A stretch of DNA of 64,000 nt from Caulobacter flavus (GTDB lineage: Bacteria; Pseudomonadota; Alphaproteobacteria; Caulobacterales; Caulobacteraceae): positions 4,872,001 to 4,936,000 of the forward strand of contig NZ_CP026100.1 of NCBI RefSeq assembly GCF_003722335.1. The letters run 5' to 3'. Each line of letters begins with the position of its first letter. Within the stretch, counting starts at the first letter, position 1. A program made the position numbers and the translations under genes. The notes under the pieces were generated by a model. That model was not told where the DNA came from, ran no database searches, and worked only from the letters and a program-made list of their open reading frames with translations. This document shows, in pieces, positions 52,836 through 61,257 of this stretch.

Positions 52836-53912
52836 TTACCCGTGCAGCCAGCCCAGGCGCTGGGGGGTGATGTCCTTGCCCTTGAACAGGGCGCAGACCC
52901 CCTCGCCTTCCACGAACTCGCCGATGTCGCGCACCGGCAGGCCGGCGGCGAAGGCGGCGGCCTGGAAGGCGGCGACGTCGGCGGCGGGAACGGCGCAGAC
53001 GACCTCGTAGTCGTCGCCGCCCGAAGCCAGCGACATGCGGGCCTCGCCCCGCTCAGGCTGGGCTTCCAGCCACTTGCGGGCGCCGGTCGACAGCGGCAGG
53101 CGGTCGAGGTCGACCTTGACCTGCAGACCGCTGGCCTTGGCGATGTGGCCGGCGTCGGCCAGCAGGCCGTCGGAGACGTCGGCCGCGGCGTGGGCGAACT
53201 GACGCAGAGCGTCACGAAGGGCCAGGCGCGGCGCGGGGGTGCGATAGCGGCGCACGAGGCCGCCGTCCGGATCCTCGACCTCGCCCCAGTGGGCCAGCAG
53301 GCCGAGCCACCCGTCGCCGATGCTGCCGCTGACCATCAGGCGATCGCCGGCCTTGGCGCCGCGACGCAGGACGGCCGCGCCTTGCGGAACCCAGCCCAGC
53401 AGGGTGGCCGAAACGACCATGGCGCCCGAGGTGGTGACGGTGTCGCCGCCCAGCAGGTTGACGCCGAAGGCCTGTCCGTCCTCGGCCAGGCCGCGGGCGA
53501 AGGTCTCGCGGTCCTCGACGGTCGTGCCCGAAGGCCAGCCGACGGCCAGGAAATAGCCGTAGGGTTCGGCGCCCTTGGCGGCGAGGTCGGAAAGATTGGT
53601 GCGCAGCAGGCGGCGGGCGACGATGTCGAGATCCTCGCCGGCCAGGAAGTGCACGCCCGCGACCATGGCGTCCTTGGTGATCACCAGGTCGTAGCCGGGG
53701 CGCGAGGGCAGCACCGCCGCGTCGTCCAGCAGGTCGAGCGCGGCGGGATCGCCGTTGGTCAGCGGACGTAGATGGGTCGCGATCAGCTCGAACTCGTCCG
53801 GGCCCGACGGCGCGGCCGCCGGGGGGACGTCGTCGAACCACGACTCGTCGTCCTCCGCCGCCGTCGCCGGGGCGGGATCGTCGAACCAGTCGTCGTCAGA
53901 CTCGGGCGTCAC
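52836..53912 (-). CDS. thiL: Thiamine-monophosphate kinase
   Basis: 358 residues. Phosphorylates thiamine monophosphate to the diphosphate cofactor. Core: GPDEFELIATHLRPL, DDAAVLPSRPGYDLVITKDAMVAGVHF in parts DDAAVL and KDAMVAGVHF, RTNLSDLAAKGAEP, LLGGDTVTT, and ASGGDDYEVVCAVP. An unusual acidic N-terminal extension of about 38 residues contains two copies of a D/S-WFDD motif. Overlaps the nusB stop by 17 bp. No internal Met or GTG gives a shorter start. Confidence 0.94.
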   Translation of the reverse strand: MTPESDDDWFDDPAPATAAEDDESWFDDVPPAAAPSGPDEFELIATHLRPLTNGDPAALDLLDDAAVLPSRPGYDLVITKDAMVAGVHFLAGEDLDIVARRLLRTNLSDLAAKGAEPYGYFLAVGWPSGTTVEDRETFARGLAEDGQAFGVNLLGGDTVTTSGAMVVSATLLGWVPQGAAVLRRGAKAGDRLMVSGSIGDGWLGLLAHWGEVEDPDGGLVRRYRTPAPRLALRDALRQFAHAAADVSDGLLADAGHIAKASGLQVKVDLDRLPLSTGARKWLEAQPERGEARMSLASGGDDYEVVCAVPAADVAAFQAAAFAAGLPVRDIGEFVEGEGVCALFKGKDITPQRLGWLHG

Positions 53913-54351
53913 GCGCGATGGCGTCCAGGGCGCCGTTGATGAAGCCGGCTTCCGGCCCCTCGAAGAACGACTTGGCGATTTCGACGTACTCGTCGATCAC
54001 CACCTCGGTCGGAACGTCCGGGCGGTTCATCAGCTCGTAGGCGCCGGCGCGCAGCACGGCGCGGGCGGTGGCGTCCAGGCGCTCCAGCTTCCAGCCCGAG
54101 GCCAGGCGGCGCACGATGGCCGGGTCGATGATCGCCTGCTTGGAGACGACGCCCTTCACCAGATCGGCGAAGAAGGTTTCGTCGGCCTGAGCCAGTTGCG
54201 CGCCTTCGGTGTCCTCGACGGCGCGGTCGAAGCGGTGCTCGGAGAACTCGCGGACCACGGCGTCGACGCCGGCGCCGGAGACTTCCATCTGATAGAGGGC
54301 CTGCACGGCCGCCAGACGGGAGACGGAACGGGGCTGGATGCGCTTGCTCAT
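53896..54351 (-). CDS. nusB: Transcription antitermination / rRNA processing factor NusB
   Basis: 151 residues from MSKRIQPRSVSRLAAVQALY, overlapping the ribH stop by four bases (ATGA). NusB fold: ARxxAxQALYQM start, ETFFADLVKGVV, LERLDATARAVLRAGAYEL and PTEVVIDEYVEIAKSFFEG. Binds boxA RNA with S10. Confidence 0.96.
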   Translation of the reverse strand: MSKRIQPRSVSRLAAVQALYQMEVSGAGVDAVVREFSEHRFDRAVEDTEGAQLAQADETFFADLVKGVVSKQAIIDPAIVRRLASGWKLERLDATARAVLRAGAYELMNRPDVPTEVVIDEYVEIAKSFFEGPEAGFINGALDAIARDARV

Positions 54352-54812
54352 CGCGCTTGTCCCGACAGCTGACGCTTCAATCCCACGATCTCCAGGCATT
54401 CCCGAGCGGCTTGGCCCCCGCGGTCGCCCTGCGAGAGGCGCGCGCGATTCCAGGCCTGATCCTCGTCGTCAACCGTCAACACGCCGTAACCAATGGCCAA
54501 CCTTTTTCCGACGGCCAAGTCCTGCAGGCCGCGGGCGGTCTCGTTGGACACGATCTCGAAGTGATAGGTCTCGCCCCGGACGACGGCGCCGAGCGCGACA
54601 TAGCCGTCGTAGCGGACGCCCGAGGGTCCCTTGCCGGCTTCCTCGGCGATGGCGATGGCGACCGGGATCTGCAGGGCGTCCGAAACGGTGACGACCTCGT
54701 ATTCCGCGCCTTGCGCCTCGATCGCCTGCACGGCGCCGGCCAGCAGAGCGTCGGAAAGGCCCGAATAACGGCGCCCCTCGACGATCAGCAGACGAATCCT
54801 GTCTTCCACCAT
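54348..54812 (-). CDS. ribH: 6,7-dimethyl-8-ribityllumazine synthase
   Basis: 154 residues. Penultimate step of riboflavin synthesis. Signatures: VEGRRYSGLSDALLAGA near the N-terminus, the PFELP-like VSDALQIPVAI, ALGAVVRGETYHFEIVSNE and GYGVLTVDDEDQAWNRA. Lies 81 bp after nrdR; ribD, ribE and ribBA are not between them. Confidence 0.96.
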   Translation of the reverse strand: MVEDRIRLLIVEGRRYSGLSDALLAGAVQAIEAQGAEYEVVTVSDALQIPVAIAIAEEAGKGPSGVRYDGYVALGAVVRGETYHFEIVSNETARGLQDLAVGKRLAIGYGVLTVDDEDQAWNRARLSQGDRGGQAARECLEIVGLKRQLSGQAR

Positions 54813-54893
54813 ATGCCTCTGAACTCCTGGGCGGACGGGAGGCCTCGATGGGCCGTCACACGCCGACCCGAAAAATCGAATCGTAGGATGCGC

Positions 54894-55367
54894 CTATAGC
54901 TCGTCTTCGGCGACGTCGCTCAAGCCTTCTTCGCCCAAAAACTTCGCGAAATCACTGGTCTCCCGGAAATCGCGATAAACCGAGGCGTAGCGGACATAGG
55001 CGACGTCATCGAGCGACTTGAGCGCCTTCATCACCATTTCGCCCACGACCGACGACTGAAGCTCGGTCTCGCCCTGGCTTTCCAGCTGGCGGACGATGCC
55101 GTTGACCATCCGCTCGACCCGCTCGCCCTCGATGGGGCGCTTGCGGGTGGCCAGCGAGATCGAGCGCATCAGCTTGTCGCGGTCGAACGGCGAGCGACGG
55201 CCCGACCGCTTGACGATGATCAGTTCGCGCAGCTGAACCCGCTCGAAGGTCGTGAACCGGCCGCCGCACTCCGGGCAGAGGCGACGACGGCGGATGGCCG
55301 CGCCGTCTTCCGACGGGCGGCTGTCCTTCACCTGGCTTTCGGCGTGGCCGCAGAATGGGCAGCGCAT
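54894..55367 (-). CDS. nrdR: Ribonucleotide reductase repressor NrdR
   Basis: 157 residues. N-terminal zinc ribbon MRCPFCG and CPECGGRFTTFE (cysteines at 3, 6, 31, 34) followed by an ATP-cone (about 49-139, VKRSGRRSPFDRDKLMRSI). Senses nucleotide levels and represses nrd genes. 32 bp after glyA. Confidence 0.97.
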   Translation of the reverse strand: MRCPFCGHAESQVKDSRPSEDGAAIRRRRLCPECGGRFTTFERVQLRELIIVKRSGRRSPFDRDKLMRSISLATRKRPIEGERVERMVNGIVRQLESQGETELQSSVVGEMVMKALKSLDDVAYVRYASVYRDFRETSDFAKFLGEEGLSDVAEDEL

Positions 55368-55399
55368 GATCTTGGGCCCTCCCCTGCGGCCTTAGCCCA

Positions 55400-56689
55400 T
55401 TAGTTGTAGATCGGGAACCGAGCCGTCAAGGCCAGGACTTCCTCGCGGACCTTGGCCTCGACAGCGGCGTTGCCTTCCGGACCGTTGGCGGCCAGACCAT
55501 TGACCACTTCGCCGATCAGTTCGCCCACGCGGGTGAACTCGGCTTCCTTGAAGCCGCGGGTGGTGCCGGCCGGCGTGCCCAGGCGGATGCCCGAGGTGAT
55601 CGTGAACGGCGCGGTGTCGAACGGCACGCCGTTCTTGTTGCAGGTCATGTGGGCGCGTTCGAGGCTGTGCTCGGCGTCACGGCCGGTCACGCCCTTGGGA
55701 CGCAGGTCGACCAGCATCAGGTGGCTGTCGGTGCCGCCCGAGACGATGTTGACGCCCGACTTGCCCAGCGCGTCGGCCAGGGCCTTGGCGTTGGCGATGA
55801 TCTGGGCCGCGTATTCCTTGAAGGCCGGCTGCAGCGCCTCGCCGAAGGCCACGGCCTTGGCGGCGATGACGTGCTCCAGCGGACCGCCCTGCAGGCCGGG
55901 GAACACGGCCGAGTTGACCTTCTTGATGATGGCTTCGTCGTTGGTCAGCACCATGCCGCCACGCGGACCGCGCAGGGTCTTGTGGGTGGTGGTGGTGACG
56001 ACGTGGGCGTGCGGGACCGGATTGGGGAAAACGCCGCCGGCCACCAGGCCCGCGAAGTGGGCCATGTCGACCATCAGGTAGGCGCCGACGCTGTCGGCGA
56101 TCTGGCGGAAGCGGGCGAAGTCGATCTCGCGGCTGTAGGCGCTGCCGCCGGCGATGATCAGCTTGGGCTTCTCGCGCTGGGCGACCTCGGCGACGTTGTC
56201 GTAGTCGATCAGCTGGTCCTGCTGGCGCACGGTGTACGACACCGGCTTGAACCACTTGCCCGACTGGTTGGCGGGCGAGCCGTGGGTCAGGTGGCCGCCG
56301 GCGGCCAGATCCATGCCCATGAAGGTGTCGCCCGGCTGCAGCAGCGACATGAACACCGACTGGTTGGCCTGCGAGCCCGAGTGCGGCTGGACGTTGGCGA
56401 AGGCCGCGCCGAACAACTGCTTGGCGCGCTCGATGGCGATGGTCTCGATCTCGTCGACGTACTCGCAGCCGCCGTAGTAGCGCTTGCCCGGATAACCCTC
56501 GGCGTACTTGTTGGTCAGGATCGAGCCCTGGGCTTCCAGCACCGCCTTCGAGACGATGTTTTCCGAGGCGATCAGCTCGATCTGGTTCTGCTGACGACCC
56601 AGCTCCCGGCCAATGCGATCGAAGATGTCGCGGTCGGCGGTCGCGAGATCGGCGCCGAAGAACTTGGTCAGGTCGGTGGAGGTCGTCAT
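55400..56689 (-). CDS. glyA: Serine hydroxymethyltransferase
   Basis: 429 residues from MTTSTDLTKFF at 56689 with AAGGAG upstream; the longer open frame before it is Arg/Ser-rich leader. Converts serine and tetrahydrofolate to glycine and methylene-THF. Motifs: LIASENIVS, EGYPGKRYYGGCEYVD, QPHSGSQAN, and the PLP lysine in TTTTHKTLRGPRGG (about 237). Confidence 0.97.
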   Translation of the reverse strand: MTTSTDLTKFFGADLATADRDIFDRIGRELGRQQNQIELIASENIVSKAVLEAQGSILTNKYAEGYPGKRYYGGCEYVDEIETIAIERAKQLFGAAFANVQPHSGSQANQSVFMSLLQPGDTFMGMDLAAGGHLTHGSPANQSGKWFKPVSYTVRQQDQLIDYDNVAEVAQREKPKLIIAGGSAYSREIDFARFRQIADSVGAYLMVDMAHFAGLVAGGVFPNPVPHAHVVTTTTHKTLRGPRGGMVLTNDEAIIKKVNSAVFPGLQGGPLEHVIAAKAVAFGEALQPAFKEYAAQIIANAKALADALGKSGVNIVSGGTDSHLMLVDLRPKGVTGRDAEHSLERAHMTCNKNGVPFDTAPFTITSGIRLGTPAGTTRGFKEAEFTRVGELIGEVVNGLAANGPEGNAAVEAKVREEVLALTARFPIYN

Positions 56690-56886
56690 CGGCAGCTCCT
56701 TGGGGCGGGCGGCTGGGCTTTGGGCGGCGCGCTCCCGCGAGCGGGAGTCGACGGCGCTCTCTTTAGCGTCCTTCGCGCCGCGATCAATGACGGAACCGCG
56801 ACGATGACCATGCGTTGGTGACGAACCTCGGCGGGGTGTTGCCGCCGCGCCGAGCGTTTTTGAGTGCAAGCGAACAGAACGGGCGG
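56690..56886. other. Divergent glyA / mucR regulatory region
   Basis: Holds the promoters of both genes. A hairpin CTCCCG-CTCG-CGGGAG (56732-56747) lies about 43 bases before glyA on the minus strand. I see no recognisable riboswitch. Confidence 0.5.
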
Positions 56887-57336
56887 ATGCGTATGGCGGC
56901 TTCACACGACGAAACGGGGTCGGACGCTTTGGACGACGCCGACCTGCTGGCGCTTAGCGCGAGCATCGTCGCGGCCTATGTCGGGCAGAACAAGATCTCC
57001 CAGACCGCGGTCCCGGACCTTATCCGCACCGTGCACGGAGCGCTTCTGGGACTGAACGGCGAACCCGTGGCGGCCAAGCCCGCCGAGAAGCAGAAGCCCG
57101 CCGTGCCCGTCTCGCGCTCGGTGCAGCACGACTACATCGTCTGCCTCGAGGACGGTAAGAAGCTGAAGATGCTCAAGCGCTACCTGCGCTCGCACTACGA
57201 CATGAGCCCCGAGGACTACCGGCGCAAATGGGGCCTGCCGTCGGACTATCCGATGGTCGCCCCGGCCTATGCGGCGCGCCGCTCGGACTTCGCCAAGCAG
57301 ATCGGCCTGGGCAAGGGCGTGCGCCGCAGGGCCTGA
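56887..57336 (+). CDS. MucR/Ros-family transcriptional regulator
   Basis: 149 residues from the ATG at 56887 (another ATG two codons on). The Ros/MucR DNA-binding domain is at the C-terminus: HDYIVCLEDGKKLKMLKRYL, RSHYDMSPEDYRRKWGL, DYPMVAPAYAARRS. The first zinc-ligand pair reads C-x2-D (CLED) rather than C-x2-C, as in several MucR proteins. In Caulobacter MucR proteins cooperate with SciP in the cell-cycle circuit; others control surface polysaccharide and virulence. Confidence 0.93.
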   Translation: MRMAASHDETGSDALDDADLLALSASIVAAYVGQNKISQTAVPDLIRTVHGALLGLNGEPVAAKPAEKQKPAVPVSRSVQHDYIVCLEDGKKLKMLKRYLRSHYDMSPEDYRRKWGLPSDYPMVAPAYAARRSDFAKQIGLGKGVRRRA

Positions 57337-57350
57337 GCGCCCTGCCCCCC

Positions 57351-58145
57351 TCACGCCTCCGAAAAGATGTCGCGCTTCTTGAAGCCGGCGGTCATGAAGC
57401 GGCCCATGGCCTTGGGCATGGTCAGCCAGCGGACCGGCGCGGCCGTCGCCTCTCCCTTCAGCACGCCGTCGGCGATGAACGGCGCGACGGTCTCCACTCG
57501 ATCGCCGAGGATGTTGTAGAGCTTCATCGACTTGGCGCGGTCGGCGTCCGAGGCGTCGCGCATTTCAGACTGCAGCAGGTCGGTGGCCACGATGCCGGGG
57601 CTGATCGTGCCCATGCGTACGCTGGTGCCGTCCAGCTCCTTGCCCATCGACTTGGTGAAGTAGGTCACGGCCCGCTTGGTGGCGCCGTAGAGCGTCAGGC
57701 CCGAGGCAGTCATGCCATCGCTGCCGAAACCCTCGAAATTGTAGATCGCCCCGCCGCCGGGCTGGGCCAGCATGCGGATCATGGCCAGCTTGCTGGCCTT
57801 GATCACGCCGAGCAGGTTGGTGGCGACCACCGCATCGATCTCGGCTTCCTCGACCTGGTCGAGGCGCACCCGCGGTGACACCGAGCCGGCGTTGTTGATC
57901 CAGATGTCGACCGAGCCGAAGCGCGTCGCGGCGGCGGCCCACAGGGCCTCCAGGTCGGCGACCTTGCTGACGTCGCAGGCCTGGGCGGCGACCGCGCCGC
58001 CGGTGGCTTCCAGCTTGGCCAGGGCCTCGGCCAGGACCTTGGGATTGCGGCCGGAGATCACCACCTGGCAGCCGCGCTCGAGGAAGGCCTCCGCCAGCCC
58101 GAAGCCGATGCCGCGGCTGCTGCCGGTGATCACTATGGTCTTCAC
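57351..58145 (-). CDS. Short-chain dehydrogenase/reductase
   Basis: 264 residues from a GTG at 58145 (GTG AAG ACC), with GGGGAGAG upstream. Classical SDR: cofactor loop TGSSRGIGFG, NNAGS near 84, and the active-site Y-x3-K in LYGATKR (Tyr about 153, Lys about 157). The usual serine may be the one in GFGSDG (about 142). Substrate unknown. Confidence 0.9.
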   Translation of the reverse strand: MKTIVITGSSRGIGFGLAEAFLERGCQVVISGRNPKVLAEALAKLEATGGAVAAQACDVSKVADLEALWAAAATRFGSVDIWINNAGSVSPRVRLDQVEEAEIDAVVATNLLGVIKASKLAMIRMLAQPGGGAIYNFEGFGSDGMTASGLTLYGATKRAVTYFTKSMGKELDGTSVRMGTISPGIVATDLLQSEMRDASDADRAKSMKLYNILGDRVETVAPFIADGVLKGEATAAPVRWLTMPKAMGRFMTAGFKKRDIFSEA

Positions 58146-58240
58146 GATGCGACTCTCCCCTCGCAGGACGCCGCATCTAGAGACCAAGGCCGAACGTCAC
58201 GCCCCCGCGACGTGACGGGAAACCGCCACGCGGAGAGGCT

Positions 58241-58882
58241 TCAGCCCCCTGCCCGCTCCAGCCAACCCCTGGCCTCGGCCCGCGCCCAGGCGATCTCCGG
58301 CCCGATGTCGAACCGCGTGTCCTCGTCGGCCAGGGACAGCAGGTCCTCGGCCTCGTCGAGCGCGGAGAGGTCCAGGGCGGCCTCGCCCAGATAGGCGCCG
58401 GGCAGTTCGTGCTGATGGAAGGCGATGTCGGCCAGGATGGCGCGGACGAGATCGACGCGCGCCGGCACGCAGGTCGGGTCGCGGGCCAGGGCCTGGCGCA
58501 GGAACGGCGCGGGCGGGGCATGCCAGGTCGAGCCCCCGCTCGACAGCCTGGCCTGCCAGACCAGCGGCCAGGGATCGGCCGGCTTGGCCTGGCTCCACTC
58601 TTCCAGGGTCGGACGGACCAGCAGGCGAAACAGCGGCACGGGCAGTACGGCCTCGGGCTGGCCGCGATAGGCCAGGCGCTTCTCGCCGATCCAGACGACG
58701 AAGGCGACGCGGTCGGCCAGCGACCAGCTCACCGCCCCGGCGACGAAGGCGTCGAGCGCTTCCAGCGCCTCGCGGCGCAAACCCTGATGGCGAAGGCGGA
58801 AATAGTCGGCCGCGCCCGACCAGCCGGGATGCTCGGACGCATCCTCGGCCAGTTCGCGCAGGTAACCGAGATCGAAGCCCAA
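58241..58882 (-). CDS. Hypothetical protein downstream of hemA
   Basis: 213 residues, nine bases after the hemA stop, so likely co-transcribed. Mostly helical, with W- and L-rich segments such as PTLEEWSQAKPADPWPLVW and FLRQALARDPTCVPARVDLVRA (TPR-like). No signal peptide or known family recognised. Confidence 0.7.
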   Translation of the reverse strand: MGFDLGYLRELAEDASEHPGWSGAADYFRLRHQGLRREALEALDAFVAGAVSWSLADRVAFVVWIGEKRLAYRGQPEAVLPVPLFRLLVRPTLEEWSQAKPADPWPLVWQARLSSGGSTWHAPPAPFLRQALARDPTCVPARVDLVRAILADIAFHQHELPGAYLGEAALDLSALDEAEDLLSLADEDTRFDIGPEIAWARAEARGWLERAGG

Positions 58883-58891
58883 AGAGCCGCT

Positions 58892-60118
58892 TTAGGCCGC
58901 GTGGCCGCCCATGCGGGCGACGTTGCAGTGCGCCCACAGCTTCTCCATCGCCCCGACCAGCTTGCGCATCATGTCGTCGGTATGGAAAGGCGTGGGCGTG
59001 AAGCGCAGGCGCTCGGTGCCGCGCGGCACGGTCGGATAGTTGATCGGCTGCACATAGACGCCGTGGTCGGCCAGCAGCATGTCGCTGATCAGCTTGGTGT
59101 GGATCGGATCGCCCACCAGCACCGGCACGATGTGGCTGTCGTTCTCCATCACCGGCAGGCCGGCGTCCTGGAACATCTTCTTCAGGGTGGCGGCGCGTTC
59201 CTGGTGGGCGTCGCGCACTTCCGGGTGCTGCTTGAGCCACTTCACGCTGGCCAGCGCCCCGGCGGTCAAGGCCGGCGGCAGCGAGGTGGTGAAGATGAAG
59301 CCCGAGGCCATCAGGCGCACGGCGTCGATCACCTCGGCGTCGCCGGTGATGTAGCCGCCCATGACGCCGAAGGCCTTGCCCAGCGTGCCCTCGATGATGT
59401 CGATCTCGCCCATAACGCCGTCGCGCTCGGCGACGCCGCCGCCCCGCGGGCCGTACATGCCGACCGCGTGGACCTCGTCCAGATAGGTCATCGCGCCGTA
59501 CTGCTTGGCCAGGGCGGCCGTGGCGCCGATGTCGGCGATGTCGCCGTCCATCGAATAGACGCTCTCGAAGGCCACCAGCTTGGGCGCGTCCGCCGGGGCC
59601 GCCGCCAGCAGCTCTTCAAGATGGGCCAGGTCGTTGTGGCGGAAGATGTGACGCGGACCGCCGCCGTTGCGGATGCCGGCGATCATCGAGGCGTGGTTCT
59701 GGGCGTCGGAGAAGATGATCAGGCCCGGCAGGATCTTCTGCAGGACGCTGAGCGTGGCCTCGTTGGAAACGTAGCCCGAGGTGAACAGCAGCGCGGCCTG
59801 CTTGCCGTGCAGGTCGGCCAGCTCGGCTTCCAGCTCCACGTGATGGTGGTTGGTGCCCGAGATGTTGCGGGTGCCGCCCGAGCCCGAGCCGTGGTCGTCG
59901 ATCGCCTGGTGCATGGCGTCCAGCACGACGGGGTTCTGGCCCTGGCCGAGATAGTCGTTCGAGCACCAGACCACGACTTCGCTCTCGCCGCCGTCGGCGC
60001 GCGTCCAGGTGGCGCGCGGAAAGGCGCCGCGATGGCGCTTCAGGTCGGCGAAGACCCGATAGCGACCCTCGTCGCGGATCTGGGAGACAGCGGCGGTGAA
60101 CGCGGCTTTGTAGTCCAT
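58892..60118 (-). CDS. hemA: 5-aminolevulinate synthase
   Basis: 408 residues from MDYKAAFTAAVSQIRDEGRY, the standard start; an upstream ATG gives a basic non-family extension. First step of haem synthesis by the Shemin route used in alphaproteobacteria: glycine plus succinyl-CoA. Motifs: CSNDYLGQ, GSGSGGTRNISGTN, DEVHAVGMYG, and the PLP lysine in EGTLGKAFGVMGG (about 248). Confidence 0.97.
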   Translation of the reverse strand: MDYKAAFTAAVSQIRDEGRYRVFADLKRHRGAFPRATWTRADGGESEVVVWCSNDYLGQGQNPVVLDAMHQAIDDHGSGSGGTRNISGTNHHHVELEAELADLHGKQAALLFTSGYVSNEATLSVLQKILPGLIIFSDAQNHASMIAGIRNGGGPRHIFRHNDLAHLEELLAAAPADAPKLVAFESVYSMDGDIADIGATAALAKQYGAMTYLDEVHAVGMYGPRGGGVAERDGVMGEIDIIEGTLGKAFGVMGGYITGDAEVIDAVRLMASGFIFTTSLPPALTAGALASVKWLKQHPEVRDAHQERAATLKKMFQDAGLPVMENDSHIVPVLVGDPIHTKLISDMLLADHGVYVQPINYPTVPRGTERLRFTPTPFHTDDMMRKLVGAMEKLWAHCNVARMGGHAA

Positions 60119-60285
60119 GCTGGTCTCTACCCTTCGAACCGAAGCTCGACGGTCCTTTTCTTCTGGCACGGCTTTTCGCACCACGCAGGCATAGTGTCCA
60201 CCTAAGGGCCTCTACCTACAAATTGGAATTGGGCGTGGTGTCGCATCGATTGGTTCTATAATCGCCCGTCGCAACCCTGCCTTGT

Positions 60286-61182
60286 TCAAACCAGCTCCCT
60301 GATGCGGCCCCGCAGCAGTTGCAGGACGGCCGAGAAGTCCTTGCCGCCGAAGCCGTTGGCGTCGAACAAGGCATACAGGGCCTCGGCCTGCGCCCCCATC
60401 GGCGTGCTGGCCCCGGCGCGGGCGGCGGCCTCCTGGGCGAGCTTGAGGTCCTTGAGCATCATCGCCGTGGCGAATCCGCCCTCGTAGCCGCGGTCGGCCG
60501 GCGTGCTGGGCCCGACGCCCGGAACCGGGCAATAGGTCGACACCGACCAGCACTGGCCCGAAGACTGGCTGGCGATCTCGAAGAAGCGGTCGGCGGCCAG
60601 ACCCAGCTTCTCGGCCAGGGCGAAGGCCTCGCAGGTCCCCAGCATAGACACGCCCAGCAGCATGTTGTTGCAGATCTTGGCCGCCTGCCCCGCCCCGTGG
60701 CCGCCGGCGTGGATCACCGCGCGGGCCATGGGCTTGAGCGCCGCCTCGACCTGCGCGAAGTCGGCGTCGTCGCACCCGACCATGAAGGCCAGGCTCCCGG
60801 CCTCGGCGGCCATGATCCCGCCGGACACCGGCGCGTCGGCAAAACGAAAGCCCGCCGCGCCTGCCTGCTGCGCCACCGCCCGGGCGCTGTCGACGTCGAT
60901 GGTCGAGCAGTCGATCAGCAGGGCCGTTTTCGGCGCGTGGGCCAGCACCTGCTCGCCATAGACCGAGCGCACGTGCGGTCCTGCCGGCAGCATGGTGATG
61001 ACGATCTCGGCGCCCTTCACCGCTTCGCCCACCGAAGCCGCCGCGACGCAGCCCGCGCCGACGGCCTTCTCCAGCGCCTTGGCCGAAAGATCGAAGGCCG
61101 ACACGGCGTGGCCGGCCCTGGCCTGGTTGGCGGCCATGCCGCCGCCCATGTTGCCCAGGCCGATGAAGGCGATCCTGGTCAT
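60286..61182 (-). CDS. mmsB: 3-hydroxyisobutyrate dehydrogenase
   Basis: 298 residues. Beta-hydroxyacid dehydrogenase family: IAFIGLGNMGGGMAANQ, IDCSTIDVDSAR, DAPVSGGIMAAEAG, and the catalytic lysine in GQAAKICNNML (about 169). Oxidises 3-hydroxyisobutyrate to methylmalonate semialdehyde in valine breakdown; the preceding hydrolase gene at 62154 is the step before. Confidence 0.94.
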   Translation of the reverse strand: MTRIAFIGLGNMGGGMAANQARAGHAVSAFDLSAKALEKAVGAGCVAAASVGEAVKGAEIVITMLPAGPHVRSVYGEQVLAHAPKTALLIDCSTIDVDSARAVAQQAGAAGFRFADAPVSGGIMAAEAGSLAFMVGCDDADFAQVEAALKPMARAVIHAGGHGAGQAAKICNNMLLGVSMLGTCEAFALAEKLGLAADRFFEIASQSSGQCWSVSTYCPVPGVGPSTPADRGYEGGFATAMMLKDLKLAQEAAARAGASTPMGAQAEALYALFDANGFGGKDFSAVLQLLRGRIRELV

Positions 61183-61203
61183 TTGTACGCTCCCTAAATG
61201 CGA

Positions 61204-61225
61204 ACCGCGCCTGCATGGGCGCGGT
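61204..61225 (-). terminator. Hairpin between the methyltransferase-like gene and mmsB
   Basis: 8-bp stem ACCGCGCC / GGCGCGGT with a 6-base loop; on the minus strand followed by TCGCATTTAG, a weak tail. Possible partial terminator. Confidence 0.45.
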
Positions 61226-61257
61226 CCTTGTCGTTCTGTTCCGCCCTCGCGGGGCGC

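Noticed and set aside
56690..56886. Possible riboswitch upstream of glyA
   Set aside because: Only simple hairpins are visible; no known conserved riboswitch core could be recognised.
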